Assembly: GCF_008692605.1 (NCBI RefSeq)
Contig: NZ_LFCT01000002.1
Location: forward strand, 124,001-188,000
From: Sphingobium estronivorans
GTDB lineage: Bacteria > Pseudomonadota > Alphaproteobacteria > Sphingomonadales > Sphingomonadaceae
Reading direction: 5' to 3'
Length of the DNA: 64,000 bases
Below, one piece after another: positions 20,239 to 28,230 of this stretch. Each line of letters begins with the position of its first letter. Positions within the stretch are counted from its first letter, which is position 1. Under the pieces are notes generated by a model that did not search any database, had not been told where the DNA came from, and was given only the letters and a program-made list of their open reading frames with translations. Made by a program: the position numbers and the translations under genes.

Positions 20239-20896
20239 GCAGCCCGTCGGTGGCGGAGATGGCGTTGCCCGTCTCCGCCGTTTCCTGCGCAGGCGGTTGA
20301 TAGGGGCCGATGCTCTCGATATGCCAGCGGCGATCCGCCTCGCTGGACCCGGGCACGTCATTGACCCGCCGCAGCGTCACCTGCCGCAGCCGATACCAGG
20401 GCTTGCCATTGGCGGCGAGCCGGCCATAGACCTGCACCGGCACGGTGACGAACAACGATCCCGCTGCCCCCTCCACGTCGCCCGGCGCGCCGATATTGGC
20501 GTGCACCTCGCTGAAATTGCGGAAGCGCGCGGCGAAGCGGACATCATCTTCGGCGCCGATGGCGCTGTTCTGGTTCCACAAATCCTGCGCGTCGTCGTAG
20601 CGCTTTTCCTCCAGCAGGCCGTAATAGCCCTGCACGACCTGCGCGGCGCCTTGAGCCCCCTTGGGATCGACCGCATCCTCCTCGACCACGGACTGCGGCT
20701 CGACCGGCAGGCCCCCCGGCGTACCCGGAGCGGGCGGCGCCAGCGGCTCCATCACCGCCTGCGCCTCCGCCCGGACATTATTTTCAACCTGCGTCGCATT
20801 CGCGCCATTGGCGAGATTGTCGATCGCACTCTCCTCCCGGCCGTCACAGGCCGACAGCAGCAGCAGACAAAGGGCCGCGCCGTGCCGAACCCGCAT
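20225..20896 (-). CDS. Predicted lipoprotein, unknown function
   Basis: The 223-residue protein has a short lipoprotein signal with lipobox LLSAC (lipidated C17). The mature part has an Ala/Pro-rich linker and, from about residue 80, a domain with VVQGYYGLLEEKRYDDAQDL and later VTVPVQVYGRLANGKPW-like strands that resembles an NTF2-like stress/solute-binding fold. I infer that fold only from pattern. It overlaps the stop of the upstream Gly/Tyr-rich lipoprotein gene by one base (TGATG), so the two are coupled, and overlaps the convergent cyclophilin gene. Confidence 0.75.
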   Translation of the reverse strand: MRVRHGAALCLLLLSACDGREESAIDNLANGANATQVENNVRAEAQAVMEPLAPPAPGTPGGLPVEPQSVVEEDAVDPKGAQGAAQVVQGYYGLLEEKRYDDAQDLWNQNSAIGAEDDVRFAARFRNFSEVHANIGAPGDVEGAAGSLFVTVPVQVYGRLAANGKPWYRLRQVTLRRVNDVPGSSEADRRWHIESIGPYQPPAQETAETGNAISATDGLLKKP

Positions 20897-21414
20897 CAGT
20901 CGCGCCGGCTCCGCCAGCCGTCACGCCGCGACCGTCCGCCGCCATCGGAACGCGCCCGGGGAGTCGTATCCCGAGACCAGGTCCTTGGTGTCATATTCTC
21001 TTGTCCCCTTCCTGCCTGGGGCGACTGGGCGTTCGGGCGAGACGCCCGCCAGCCGCCATTCCAGCGATTGCCTTCACCATTTGGGCGCACCCGCCAGGCC
21101 GGTCCATCGCCGCGCCGCGATTCCCGCCTGCCTTCCCAATAGCGGCGCTGCCCATCGTTCCAGCGATGGCGGCGCCCGCCCCGGTCATAGACATAATAGC
21201 CGCTGCCCGGATAGTAATAGCCATCATACCAACCGTTATAATAGCCGGGCCGGTAATAGCCCGAATCCCAATAATCATCATAATAGCCGCCGCCATAATA
21301 GCCGCTGCCAACACTCACACCGCCATAATAGCCATCGTCATAGGCGCAACCGCCAAGGGCAAGTGCACCGACGAGACCGACCGCAGCCAACAGCCTGTGT
21401 CCGGTCCAGGTCAT
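20896..21414 (-). CDS. Gly/Tyr-rich predicted lipoprotein
   Basis: The 172-residue protein has a signal with lipobox ALGGC (C23) and then a low-complexity stretch rich in Gly and Tyr (about 24-82: repeats of YYGG, SGYY, YYPG) followed by an Arg/Gly/Trp-rich, positively charged C-terminal half (about 85-172). No enzyme motif is visible. It is likely an outer-membrane or cell-surface lipoprotein. The Tyr codons come as TATTAT runs, giving short ATAATAGCC repeats on the plus strand. It is coupled by a one-base overlap to the next lipoprotein gene. Confidence 0.7.
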   Translation of the reverse strand: MTWTGHRLLAAVGLVGALALGGCAYDDGYYGGVSVGSGYYGGGYYDDYWDSGYYRPGYYNGWYDGYYYPGSGYYVYDRGGRRHRWNDGQRRYWEGRRESRRGDGPAWRVRPNGEGNRWNGGWRASRPNAQSPQAGRGQENMTPRTWSRDTTPRARSDGGGRSRRDGWRSRRD

Positions 21415-21751
21415 CGCCTTTCTCCTTATCCTTCCTATTGTGCCTGAATAACGCGCCCTGCTTGAATTGGTTGTGAATGAGAGTCGGTTTGGGAATGCGC
21501 GAAAGACATTTTGGGCGCGATCCGTTTATCGGAGGTTCAGAAACGCCGGTTCCGGTTCATCCTGCTGACAGAAACCGTTGTATTCCGGCCACAAATAATG
21601 GTTTTGCCGTTTTTCCGGTCCGGTTCATGCAACCTTCATGGGCCGGTGGGGATTGGTTGGGCATCGCCGGAGCCGCTTGCAGCAGCCTGACGCGATTGCC
21701 GCCGGGTCCACACCGGCGACCATATTTTCCAACAAATGAAGGGGAAACCCC
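21415..21751. promoter_or_regulatory. Divergent upstream region (337 bases) of a lipoprotein gene and an outer-membrane barrel gene
   Basis: No gene is supported here. Two near-identical elements stand out: CCGGTTCCGGTTCAT at 21546-21560 and CCGGTCCGGTTCAT at 21615-21628, about 68 bases apart, which look like binding sites for one regulator. The barrel gene's ribosome binding site (AAGGGG) forms one arm of a small GGGG-AAA-CCCC hairpin at 21741-21751. Confidence 0.5.
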
Positions 21752-22303
21752 ATGAAGACTCTGCTGTTCACAGCGGCTGCCGCCGCGTCGCTCGTTCCCG
21801 CCGCCGCCATGGCGCAGGATGACGCCGGATCGCGCCGCATCGAACCTTATGTCGGCGTGATGGGCGGCATTCATAATTTCGACAGCGAAACCGGCAAGGA
21901 AGGCATTCCGCCGGTCGGCTATAAGGGCCGCATCATCGAAGGCGTGGCGGGCGTGAATGCCCGTGTCGCCGGGCCGATCGTGGTCGGTGTCGAAGGCACC
22001 GCGTCCAAGGGCGTCAGCGGCGATATCGACTGGGAATATGGCGTGGCGGGCCGCGCCGGGGTGAAGGCCGGCAAGGACAGCCTGATTTTCGGCAAGGTCG
22101 GCTATAAATGGGTCAATTTCGATGCTCTCGGCCCCGACAGCCGGGATTATCACGGCATGACCTATGGCGCAGGCGTGGAATTGTCGCCCGCCGACATGGG
22201 CGGATCGGCGCAGAGCAGCAATATCCGCCTGCGCGTGCAGGCCGATACGATGGGCAATTTCCGTTCGATCCGGCCGATGGCGGGTGTTGTCGCCAAATTC
22301 TGA
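21752..22303 (+). CDS. Small outer-membrane beta-barrel (OmpA-like/opacity family)
   Basis: The 183-residue protein has a clear Sec signal MKTLLFTAAAAASLVPAAAM cleaved after AQ (about residue 22). The mature part consists of alternating strands typical of an eight-stranded barrel: RRIEPYVGVMGGIHNF, GRIIEGVAGVNARV, KVGYKWVNFD and a final strand SIRPMAGVVAKF ending in Phe, the outer-membrane insertion signal. It belongs to the loose outer-membrane-protein/opacity group common in sphingomonads. Function unknown. Confidence 0.8.
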   Translation: MKTLLFTAAAAASLVPAAAMAQDDAGSRRIEPYVGVMGGIHNFDSETGKEGIPPVGYKGRIIEGVAGVNARVAGPIVVGVEGTASKGVSGDIDWEYGVAGRAGVKAGKDSLIFGKVGYKWVNFDALGPDSRDYHGMTYGAGVELSPADMGGSAQSSNIRLRVQADTMGNFRSIRPMAGVVAKF

Positions 22304-22441
22304 CGTGACCGATCGGGCGGGTCGTCCCTTGCGATCCGCCCATCCTGTCCAGTCCTCCGGCAAGGAGGATAGGGGTCCGGGGCGGCCATCGGACTGCGGC
22401 CGTCCCGGATTCTCCTTATGCGCGCGCGCCGCTCCGCCTGG

Positions 22442-22568
22442 GAGCAAGCTGCGCTGAATCAGACGCGGGCCGCTGGCTCTGCTCCTTTGTTGTCGCATCG
22501 GTTTTTACGAAAAACCCGAGCTCGGAGTCACGTGCCTCCGGCTCGCCCACTTTTTCGCACGATGCTCT
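22442..22568. repeat. Intergenic repeat, copy A (127 bp)
   Basis: This segment is nearly identical to 49296-49420. It contains the palindromes GTTTTTACGAAAAAC and CCGAGCTCGG and an imperfect stem built from CGAGCTCGGAG and CTCCGGCTCG. The ends read GAGCA and TGCTC; with neighbouring bases the two copies give CTAGAGCA and TGCTCTAG as terminal inverted repeats. The right end (GCTCTAG) supplies the stop codon of the minus-strand ppc gene. Confidence 0.85.
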
Positions 22569-25266
22569 AGCCGCTGTTGCGCAGGGCCGTGGCGATGGCG
22601 TTGATCGAGAGTTCGATGCCTTCCTTGATGCGGGGATCGTTCTCTCCCGTGCGGTGGCGCTTCATCAGCTCGACCTGAAGCAGATTCAACGGCTCGATAT
22701 AGGGCAGGCGCAGGCGGATCGACGTGTCCAGCTTCGGATTTTTCTCCAGCAGGCGCGATTGGCCGGTGGCGGCAAGCAAGCCGTCATGGGTCATATCCCA
22801 CCCCTCGCGAATGCGTTCGAAGATCGCAGCGCCGCGCGGCTGGTCTTCCACCAACGGAAGATAGTGGGCGGCGATGCCGAGGTCCGATTTCGCCAGCACC
22901 ATTTCCAGATTGGCCAGCGCCGATTGCAGGAAGGACCAGTGCTGCGCCATGTCGGCCAGCAGCGCCTTGTCTTCGAAGGCGCTCAGTGCATGGCCGACGC
23001 CGTACCAGCCCGGCAGCATCACCCGCGCCTGCGCCCAGCTGAATACCCAGGGAATGGCGCGCAAATCCTCGATCCGCTTACTCTTCGTGCGGCTGGCGGG
23101 GCGCGAGCCGATCTTGAGGCCGGAGATTTCCTGGATCGGGGTAAGCTGGCGGAAGAATTCCTTGAACCCCTCCGTGCCGTAAACGAGATCGCGATAGGCA
23201 GCGAAGGCGGATTTCGACAGCTCGTCCATGGCGGCGGCGAAGCGGGCGGCGTCGCGATCCGAAAGGACTTCGGGTTCAAGACTGGCGAGCAGGGTCGCGC
23301 TGGTCATCGCTTCCAGATTGGTCATCGCGACATCGCGGGTACCGAATTTGGCGGCGATCACCTCCCCCTGCTCGGTGATGCGGATGCGGCCTTGTACCGT
23401 CCCCTTGGGCTGGGCCTGGATCGCCGCGAAAGAGGAACCGCCGCCCCGCCCGACCGCGCCGCCACGACCGTGGAAGAGTTGCATCGACGTGCCCGCCTCG
23501 GCAAAGACCGGGGCCAGCGCCTTGCTGGCCTGGAACAGCCCCCAGGTCGAGGTGATGTAGCCGCCATCCTTGTTGCTGTCGGAATAGCCGATCATCACTT
23601 CCTGATGACCGCGTTCCCGCACCACGCCCGCGATTTCGGGCAGGGCGAAATAGGCGGTCATGACCGTGGGCGCGGCCTCAAGGTCGGCGATGGTTTCGAA
23701 CAGCGGCACGGCCATGATCGCGGCGTGCGGGGCATCGCCATTGCTGCCCGCGCGCCACAGGCCTGCTTCCTTGAGGAGGATGTTCACTTCCAGCAGGTCG
23801 GAAACGCTTTCCGCCTTCGAAATGATATAATGGGTGATGCATTGCGGGCCGTAGACGCGGTGCGCCTCCGCCGCGGCTTGCACAATGGCGAGTTCGGACG
23901 CGGTTTCCTCCGAATATTCGGAGAAACGCGTGCCGAGCGGGCGGTTGCTCGCCAGTTCGCGGCGCAGCAGCGCGACGCGGGCATATTCGTCGAGCGCGGC
24001 ATAGTCCGCCTCGACCCCGGCGACCTTCAGCAGTTCCGCCACGACGCGCTGATGCACGTCGCTGTTCTGGCGCATGTCGAGCGTGGCGAGATGGAAGCCG
24101 AACGTTTCCACCGCACGGATCAGGCGGCCGAGCGCGCCGCCGGAGGCCAAGGCGCCGTCGCCTTCGCTGGCAAGGCCCTGCGCCACGGTGACAAGATCGC
24201 GGCGCAGATCCGACGGTCCGGCATAGGGTTCGCCCCGGAGGGTCGAGGGACGCGAAGGTTCCTTGCCTGTCAGCGCGCGATAGGTGGCGGCGAGGCGGGC
24301 GTAGATGCCGGAAATGGCGCGGCGATAGGGCTCGTCCCGGCGGCTGGGCGAGAGGTCACCGCTGGCTTCGGCGAGGTCCAGCACCGCCTGCGGCACCTGG
24401 GCGAGCTCGGTGGAGAGGGAGAGTTCGGCGCCGAGCGCATGGGACGCGTCCATGTAGAAGCCGAGCGCCGCCTCGCAACCCCGGGCGAGCGCCAGGCGCA
24501 ACTGCGGCGCCTGGACGAAGGGATTGCCGTCGCGGTCGCCGCCGATCCAGTTGCCGACGCGCAGGAAGCTTTGCGGGCGGGCGCCCAGCACCCGTTCCCA
24601 GCGGGCATAAAGGGCGGGCAGAACGGGCAGGAACACGTCGCGGAAATAAGCGAGGACATTCTCGATCTCGTCCGCGACAAACAGCTTTTCCCGGCGCAGC
24701 GGGCGGGTCTGCCAGAGCAGGGCGATCTGGCGGAAAATCGCTTCGTCCAGATTCTCGCCATCATCGGTTTCGCTGCGGCCCGCGTCCTTGAGCAGCATCA
24801 GATCGGCGATGCGGTTCTTGTGATCGATCATGCTCTTGCGCCGCACCTCGGTCGGGTGGGCGGTCAGCACGGGAACGATCAGGGCGTGGGCGAGCAAATC
24901 GAGAACCGCGTCCCGCTCGATGCCATGGGATTGGAGCCGGCCCACGGCGGAGGCGACGTCGGCGCCCGGTTCAGCCTCGACCCCCTGCCGGTCCTCCGCG
25001 AGGTTCGCCAGCATCGAGAACAGCATGAAGCCGCGCACGAAGGACAATGTGTCGTCCAGGCTGAGCGCATCGAGGCCGGTATCGACCACGTCCGCGCCGT
25101 GCAGGCCGCGCGCCCGGTCGACCGAGGCCGAACGGATATATTCGGTCTGCTTGTAGATCTTCTCCCCGCCATAGGCGCGAATGACATCGCCCAGCAGGCG
25201 GCCGAGATAGCGGATATCGGGGTTCTGCGTGATCGCAGGGGCGGAGGAAGATGCAGGAGTCGCCAT
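22567..25266 (-). CDS. ppc: Phosphoenolpyruvate carboxylase
   Basis: PPC carboxylates phosphoenolpyruvate to oxaloacetate to refill the citric acid cycle. The 899-residue protein contains the catalytic motifs VLTAHPTEVRRKSM, GYSDSNKDGGY and FHGRGGAVGRGGG, and ends RNSG, equivalent to the usual NTG tail. It is divergent from the HerA-like ATPase gene. Its TAG stop lies inside the terminal repeat of copy A of a dispersed intergenic repeat, though the C-terminus looks intact. Confidence 0.97.
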   Translation of the reverse strand: MATPASSSAPAITQNPDIRYLGRLLGDVIRAYGGEKIYKQTEYIRSASVDRARGLHGADVVDTGLDALSLDDTLSFVRGFMLFSMLANLAEDRQGVEAEPGADVASAVGRLQSHGIERDAVLDLLAHALIVPVLTAHPTEVRRKSMIDHKNRIADLMLLKDAGRSETDDGENLDEAIFRQIALLWQTRPLRREKLFVADEIENVLAYFRDVFLPVLPALYARWERVLGARPQSFLRVGNWIGGDRDGNPFVQAPQLRLALARGCEAALGFYMDASHALGAELSLSTELAQVPQAVLDLAEASGDLSPSRRDEPYRRAISGIYARLAATYRALTGKEPSRPSTLRGEPYAGPSDLRRDLVTVAQGLASEGDGALASGGALGRLIRAVETFGFHLATLDMRQNSDVHQRVVAELLKVAGVEADYAALDEYARVALLRRELASNRPLGTRFSEYSEETASELAIVQAAAEAHRVYGPQCITHYIISKAESVSDLLEVNILLKEAGLWRAGSNGDAPHAAIMAVPLFETIADLEAAPTVMTAYFALPEIAGVVRERGHQEVMIGYSDSNKDGGYITSTWGLFQASKALAPVFAEAGTSMQLFHGRGGAVGRGGGSSFAAIQAQPKGTVQGRIRITEQGEVIAAKFGTRDVAMTNLEAMTSATLLASLEPEVLSDRDAARFAAAMDELSKSAFAAYRDLVYGTEGFKEFFRQLTPIQEISGLKIGSRPASRTKSKRIEDLRAIPWVFSWAQARVMLPGWYGVGHALSAFEDKALLADMAQHWSFLQSALANLEMVLAKSDLGIAAHYLPLVEDQPRGAAIFERIREGWDMTHDGLLAATGQSRLLEKNPKLDTSIRLRLPYIEPLNLLQVELMKRHRTGENDPRIKEGIELSINAIATALRNSG

Positions 25267-25378
25267 GGCGATCGATGCTGCATCGCAACAATGAGACGGT
25301 CAAGGAAATCGTTTCCCATAACGGCGCTTCCGCCAAATCCGGTTGCGCTGGAGCCACAGGCTGGGCCAAAGGACATAT

Positions 25379-26833
25379 GTGACCGCCAGCATCAGCATAG
25401 GAAGCGACAGCAACGGCAATGCCGTTCTGATCGATGTGGAAGAATTGCTTGCCACCCGTCTGCTCGTCCAGGGCAATTCGGGGTCGGGCAAGTCGCATTT
25501 GCTGCGCCGGCTGCTGGAGGAAAGCGCGGCTTTGGTCCAGCAGGTGGTGATCGATCCCGAAGGCGACTTCGTAACCCTGGCCGATGAATATGGCCATGTG
25601 GTGATCGACGCGGGCGACTATAATGAGCGCGAGATCGTCAAGATGGCGGCAAGGATTCGCGAACATCGCGCTTCGGTGGTGTTGAGTCTCGAATCGCTGG
25701 AGTTGGAGGCGCAGATGAAATGCGCCGCAACCTTCCTGTCGACCCTGTTCGATGCACCCAGGGATCATTGGTATCCGGCGCTGGTGGTGGTCGATGAAGC
25801 GCAGATGTTCGCGCCGGTGGCGGCGGGCGATGTGTCGGACGAGGCGCGGCGCCTGTCGCTGGCGGCGATGACCAACCTGATGTGCCGGGGGCGCAAGCGG
25901 GGGCTGGCCGGCGTGATCGCAACGCAGCGGCTGGCGAAGCTGGCGAAGAATGTCGCGGCCGAGGCGTCGAACTTTTTGATGGGGCGCACCTTCCTCGACA
26001 TCGACATGGCGCGCGCGGCGGACTTGCTCGGCATGGAACGGCGGCAGGCAGAGCAGATCCGCGATCTGGAGCGTGGGCGCTTTCTGGGACTGGGGCCGGC
26101 CATCTGCCGCCGTCCGGTCGCGGTGAAGATCGGATCGGTCAAGACCAGTACGCGCGGAGGCACGCACAAGCTGATGCCGCCGCCGGTCGCGGCGACCGGG
26201 AATTTGCAGGAATTGCTGTTCGCGAGCGCGGGCGAGGAAGAGGCTTTGCCCCCTCCCCCGGTGCGTTCGGAACCACCACCTTTGCCCGCCGAGGAATTGA
26301 TGCGGGCGCTGGCCGCCGCGCCGTCTGCCAAGCCCGCCGCGCCGGAACTGGATTTCGGGCAGAATGAGCCGGTGGTGATTGCCGTGCTGGAGGAGATCGT
26401 CGCCGATCTGGGCGAGGCGCAGCCGAGCGTGTCGACACTGTACCAGGATTTCGGGGTGCGGTGCCGGATGAAGGGGCTGAAGACCCCGCCGCTCGATCTG
26501 CCCGCCTTCCGCAAGCGTTTCGCCATGGCGCAGGCGGGGATGTTCGATGCCGACGATCCGCGCTGGGCCGATGCGATGAAGGCGGCGGAACCGGTGCCGG
26601 AGGATATGTTGGCGCCCTTCCTGCTGATCGCGCGGGCGGCGATGCAGGGCCTGCCCTGCCCGGACGATGTGGCGCTGGCGCGGGCCTATGGCACCAGTTC
26701 GCCGGGGCGCGTGCGGCGGCTGATCGATTATATGGAGAAGTTGGGCGTGATCGTGGCGCGGACCGATTTTGGCGGGCGGCGCTCTATCGGCGTGCCGCAA
26801 CTCGGCCTCAGCACGGCGGCGGCGGAGGGATGA
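25379..26833 (+). CDS. HerA/DUF87-like ATP-binding protein
   Basis: The 484-residue protein has a Walker A GNSGSGKS at residues 32-39 and a Walker B at 133-140 (PALVVVDE), followed by AQMF and the arginine-rich CRGRKRGLAGVIATQR, the pattern of HerA-type DUF87 ATPases. The C-terminal half (about 265-484) is an Ala/Pro-rich linker and a helical region with a winged-helix-like ending (RRLIDYMEKLGVIVARTD). The start is a GTG at 25379 with AAAGGA upstream. The plain family role is DNA or membrane-linked translocation; the target is unknown. Its stop overlaps the start of the tyrosine phosphatase gene. Confidence 0.85.
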   Translation: MTASISIGSDSNGNAVLIDVEELLATRLLVQGNSGSGKSHLLRRLLEESAALVQQVVIDPEGDFVTLADEYGHVVIDAGDYNEREIVKMAARIREHRASVVLSLESLELEAQMKCAATFLSTLFDAPRDHWYPALVVVDEAQMFAPVAAGDVSDEARRLSLAAMTNLMCRGRKRGLAGVIATQRLAKLAKNVAAEASNFLMGRTFLDIDMARAADLLGMERRQAEQIRDLERGRFLGLGPAICRRPVAVKIGSVKTSTRGGTHKLMPPPVAATGNLQELLFASAGEEEALPPPPVRSEPPPLPAEELMRALAAAPSAKPAAPELDFGQNEPVVIAVLEEIVADLGEAQPSVSTLYQDFGVRCRMKGLKTPPLDLPAFRKRFAMAQAGMFDADDPRWADAMKAAEPVPEDMLAPFLLIARAAMQGLPCPDDVALARAYGTSSPGRVRRLIDYMEKLGVIVARTDFGGRRSIGVPQLGLSTAAAEG

Positions 26834-27297
26834 GCATCTCGGTTCTCTTCGTGTGCCTGGGCAATATCTGCCGGTCGCCGCTGGCGGAAGCGGCTTTGCG
26901 GGCCGAGGCCGCGCGCGCCGGGCTGGATATGGAGGTCGATTCGGCGGGAACCGGCGACTGGCATGTCGGATCGCCGCCGGACAAGCGGGCGCAGGCAGTC
27001 GCGCTGCGCCACGGCATCGACATTTCGGGCTATCGCGGGCGGCAGGTGACCGCGGAGGATTTCCAGCGCTTCACCCATATCTTCGCGCTGGACGGCGAGA
27101 ATCTGAAAAATCTGCGACGCGTTCGGCCTTCGGACGGGTCGGCGGAATTGCGGTTGCTGATGGATTGGGTGGCGGGGCGCGAAGGCAGCGGCGTTACCGA
27201 TCCCTATTTCGGCGACGATGCCGGATTCGACGTGACCTGGGACGATGTGACGCGGGCAGCACAGGCGATTGTGGCACGGTTTCAGGTCGAGATGTAA
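26830..27297 (+). CDS. Low molecular weight protein-tyrosine phosphatase
   Basis: The 155-residue protein has the catalytic P-loop C9-x5-R15 (VCLGNICRSP) near the N-terminus and the general-acid loop DPYFGDD near residue 121. The motif DSAGTGDWHVG is also typical. It removes phosphate from phosphotyrosine, often on polysaccharide-export kinases; no such kinase is in the window. ATGA overlap with the HerA-like gene indicates a two-gene operon. Confidence 0.93.
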   Translation: MSISVLFVCLGNICRSPLAEAALRAEAARAGLDMEVDSAGTGDWHVGSPPDKRAQAVALRHGIDISGYRGRQVTAEDFQRFTHIFALDGENLKNLRRVRPSDGSAELRLLMDWVAGREGSGVTDPYFGDDAGFDVTWDDVTRAAQAIVARFQVEM

Positions 27298-27374
27298 TAG
27301 CAAGCCCGTGCGGCGCTGGAGCCTTTCCAATCCGTGATGCGCCAGCATCTCAGCGGATTGGTATAACGCAGACG

Positions 27375-28163
27375 CTACAGCAGGAAATTCCCCTCGATCA
27401 CGGTGCAGCAGGCGCCCGTCAGGATCACGCGGCTACCCGAAAGGCGGCACCCCAGGCGACCACCACGCCGGGACGCCTGATAGGCCGTCAATTTGCTCTT
27501 ATCGAGCCGCTTCGCCCAAAAGGGGGTGAGCAGGCAGTGGGCAGAGCCGGTGACCGGGTCCTCATCTACGCCCGCGCCGGGGACGAAAACGCGGCTGACA
27601 ATGTCGCTGTCCTCGCCGGGAGCGGTAGCGATCAGCATGATGTCTCCAGCCTTTTGGAGAGTGGCGAAATCGGGTTCCAGCGCGCGGATCGCAGCAGCGT
27701 CGGGATAGACGAAAATCGCATAGCCGCCCTCCCGCCAGTGGGTTTCCAATATGTCGCCGCCCATCGCGGGGGCCAAAGCGGGCAGCGGTTTCGGTTCGAC
27801 CGCCCAGGACGGGAGCGAGAGGGCGTAGCCGTCCCGGTCGCGCGAGACCGTCAGGACCCCGGCCTGACGCGTGCGGAAGCGGACAGCGGTGTGGCCGCCC
27901 ATCAACACATGGCCGCTCGCCAGCGTGGCGTGGCCGCACAGCTTGACCTCCAACGCCGGGGTGAACCAGCGCAGCGCATAGTCGGCGTCGGGATCGTCGG
28001 GCGTCGGGACGGCGAAGGCGGTTTCGGACAGATTATTCTCCTGCGCGATGGCCTGGAGCGTGGCGTCGTCCAGCCATTGGCCCAGCGGCATGACGGCGGC
28101 CGGGTTGCCGGTGAAGGGCGCGTCGGCGAAGGCGTCCACCTGGACGAAGGGCAGGTTGGTCAT
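27375..28163 (-). CDS. PhzF family isomerase/epimerase
   Basis: The 262-residue protein matches the PhzF family: it starts MTNLPFVQVDAFADAPFTGN, contains the catalytic Glu in NNLSETAFAV, the strand RWFTPALEVKLCGHATLA and, late in the protein, EDPVTGSAHCLL. It has the two-lobed diaminopimelate-epimerase-like fold. PhzF itself isomerises DHHA in phenazine synthesis; without phenazine genes nearby the substrate here is unknown. Alternative upstream ATGs (to 28193) exist; the chosen one matches homologue length. Confidence 0.88.
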   Translation of the reverse strand: MTNLPFVQVDAFADAPFTGNPAAVMPLGQWLDDATLQAIAQENNLSETAFAVPTPDDPDADYALRWFTPALEVKLCGHATLASGHVLMGGHTAVRFRTRQAGVLTVSRDRDGYALSLPSWAVEPKPLPALAPAMGGDILETHWREGGYAIFVYPDAAAIRALEPDFATLQKAGDIMLIATAPGEDSDIVSRVFVPGAGVDEDPVTGSAHCLLTPFWAKRLDKSKLTAYQASRRGGRLGCRLSGSRVILTGACCTVIEGNFLL

Positions 28164-28230
28164 GGGCGCCATCATGGCGTCGCCATCCGCCACCGGACAG
28201 GGCCGGTTGGCGCGAATTGGTCCTGTATCC

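Noticed and set aside
21180-21340. Repeated ATAATAGCC units that look like a small repeat array or CRISPR
   Set aside because: They are Gly-Tyr codon repeats within a lipoprotein gene on the minus strand, without spacers.
22654-25587. 977-codon plus-strand open frame opposite ppc
   Set aside because: Same reason: an antisense shadow of a conserved enzyme gene with no recognisable domain.
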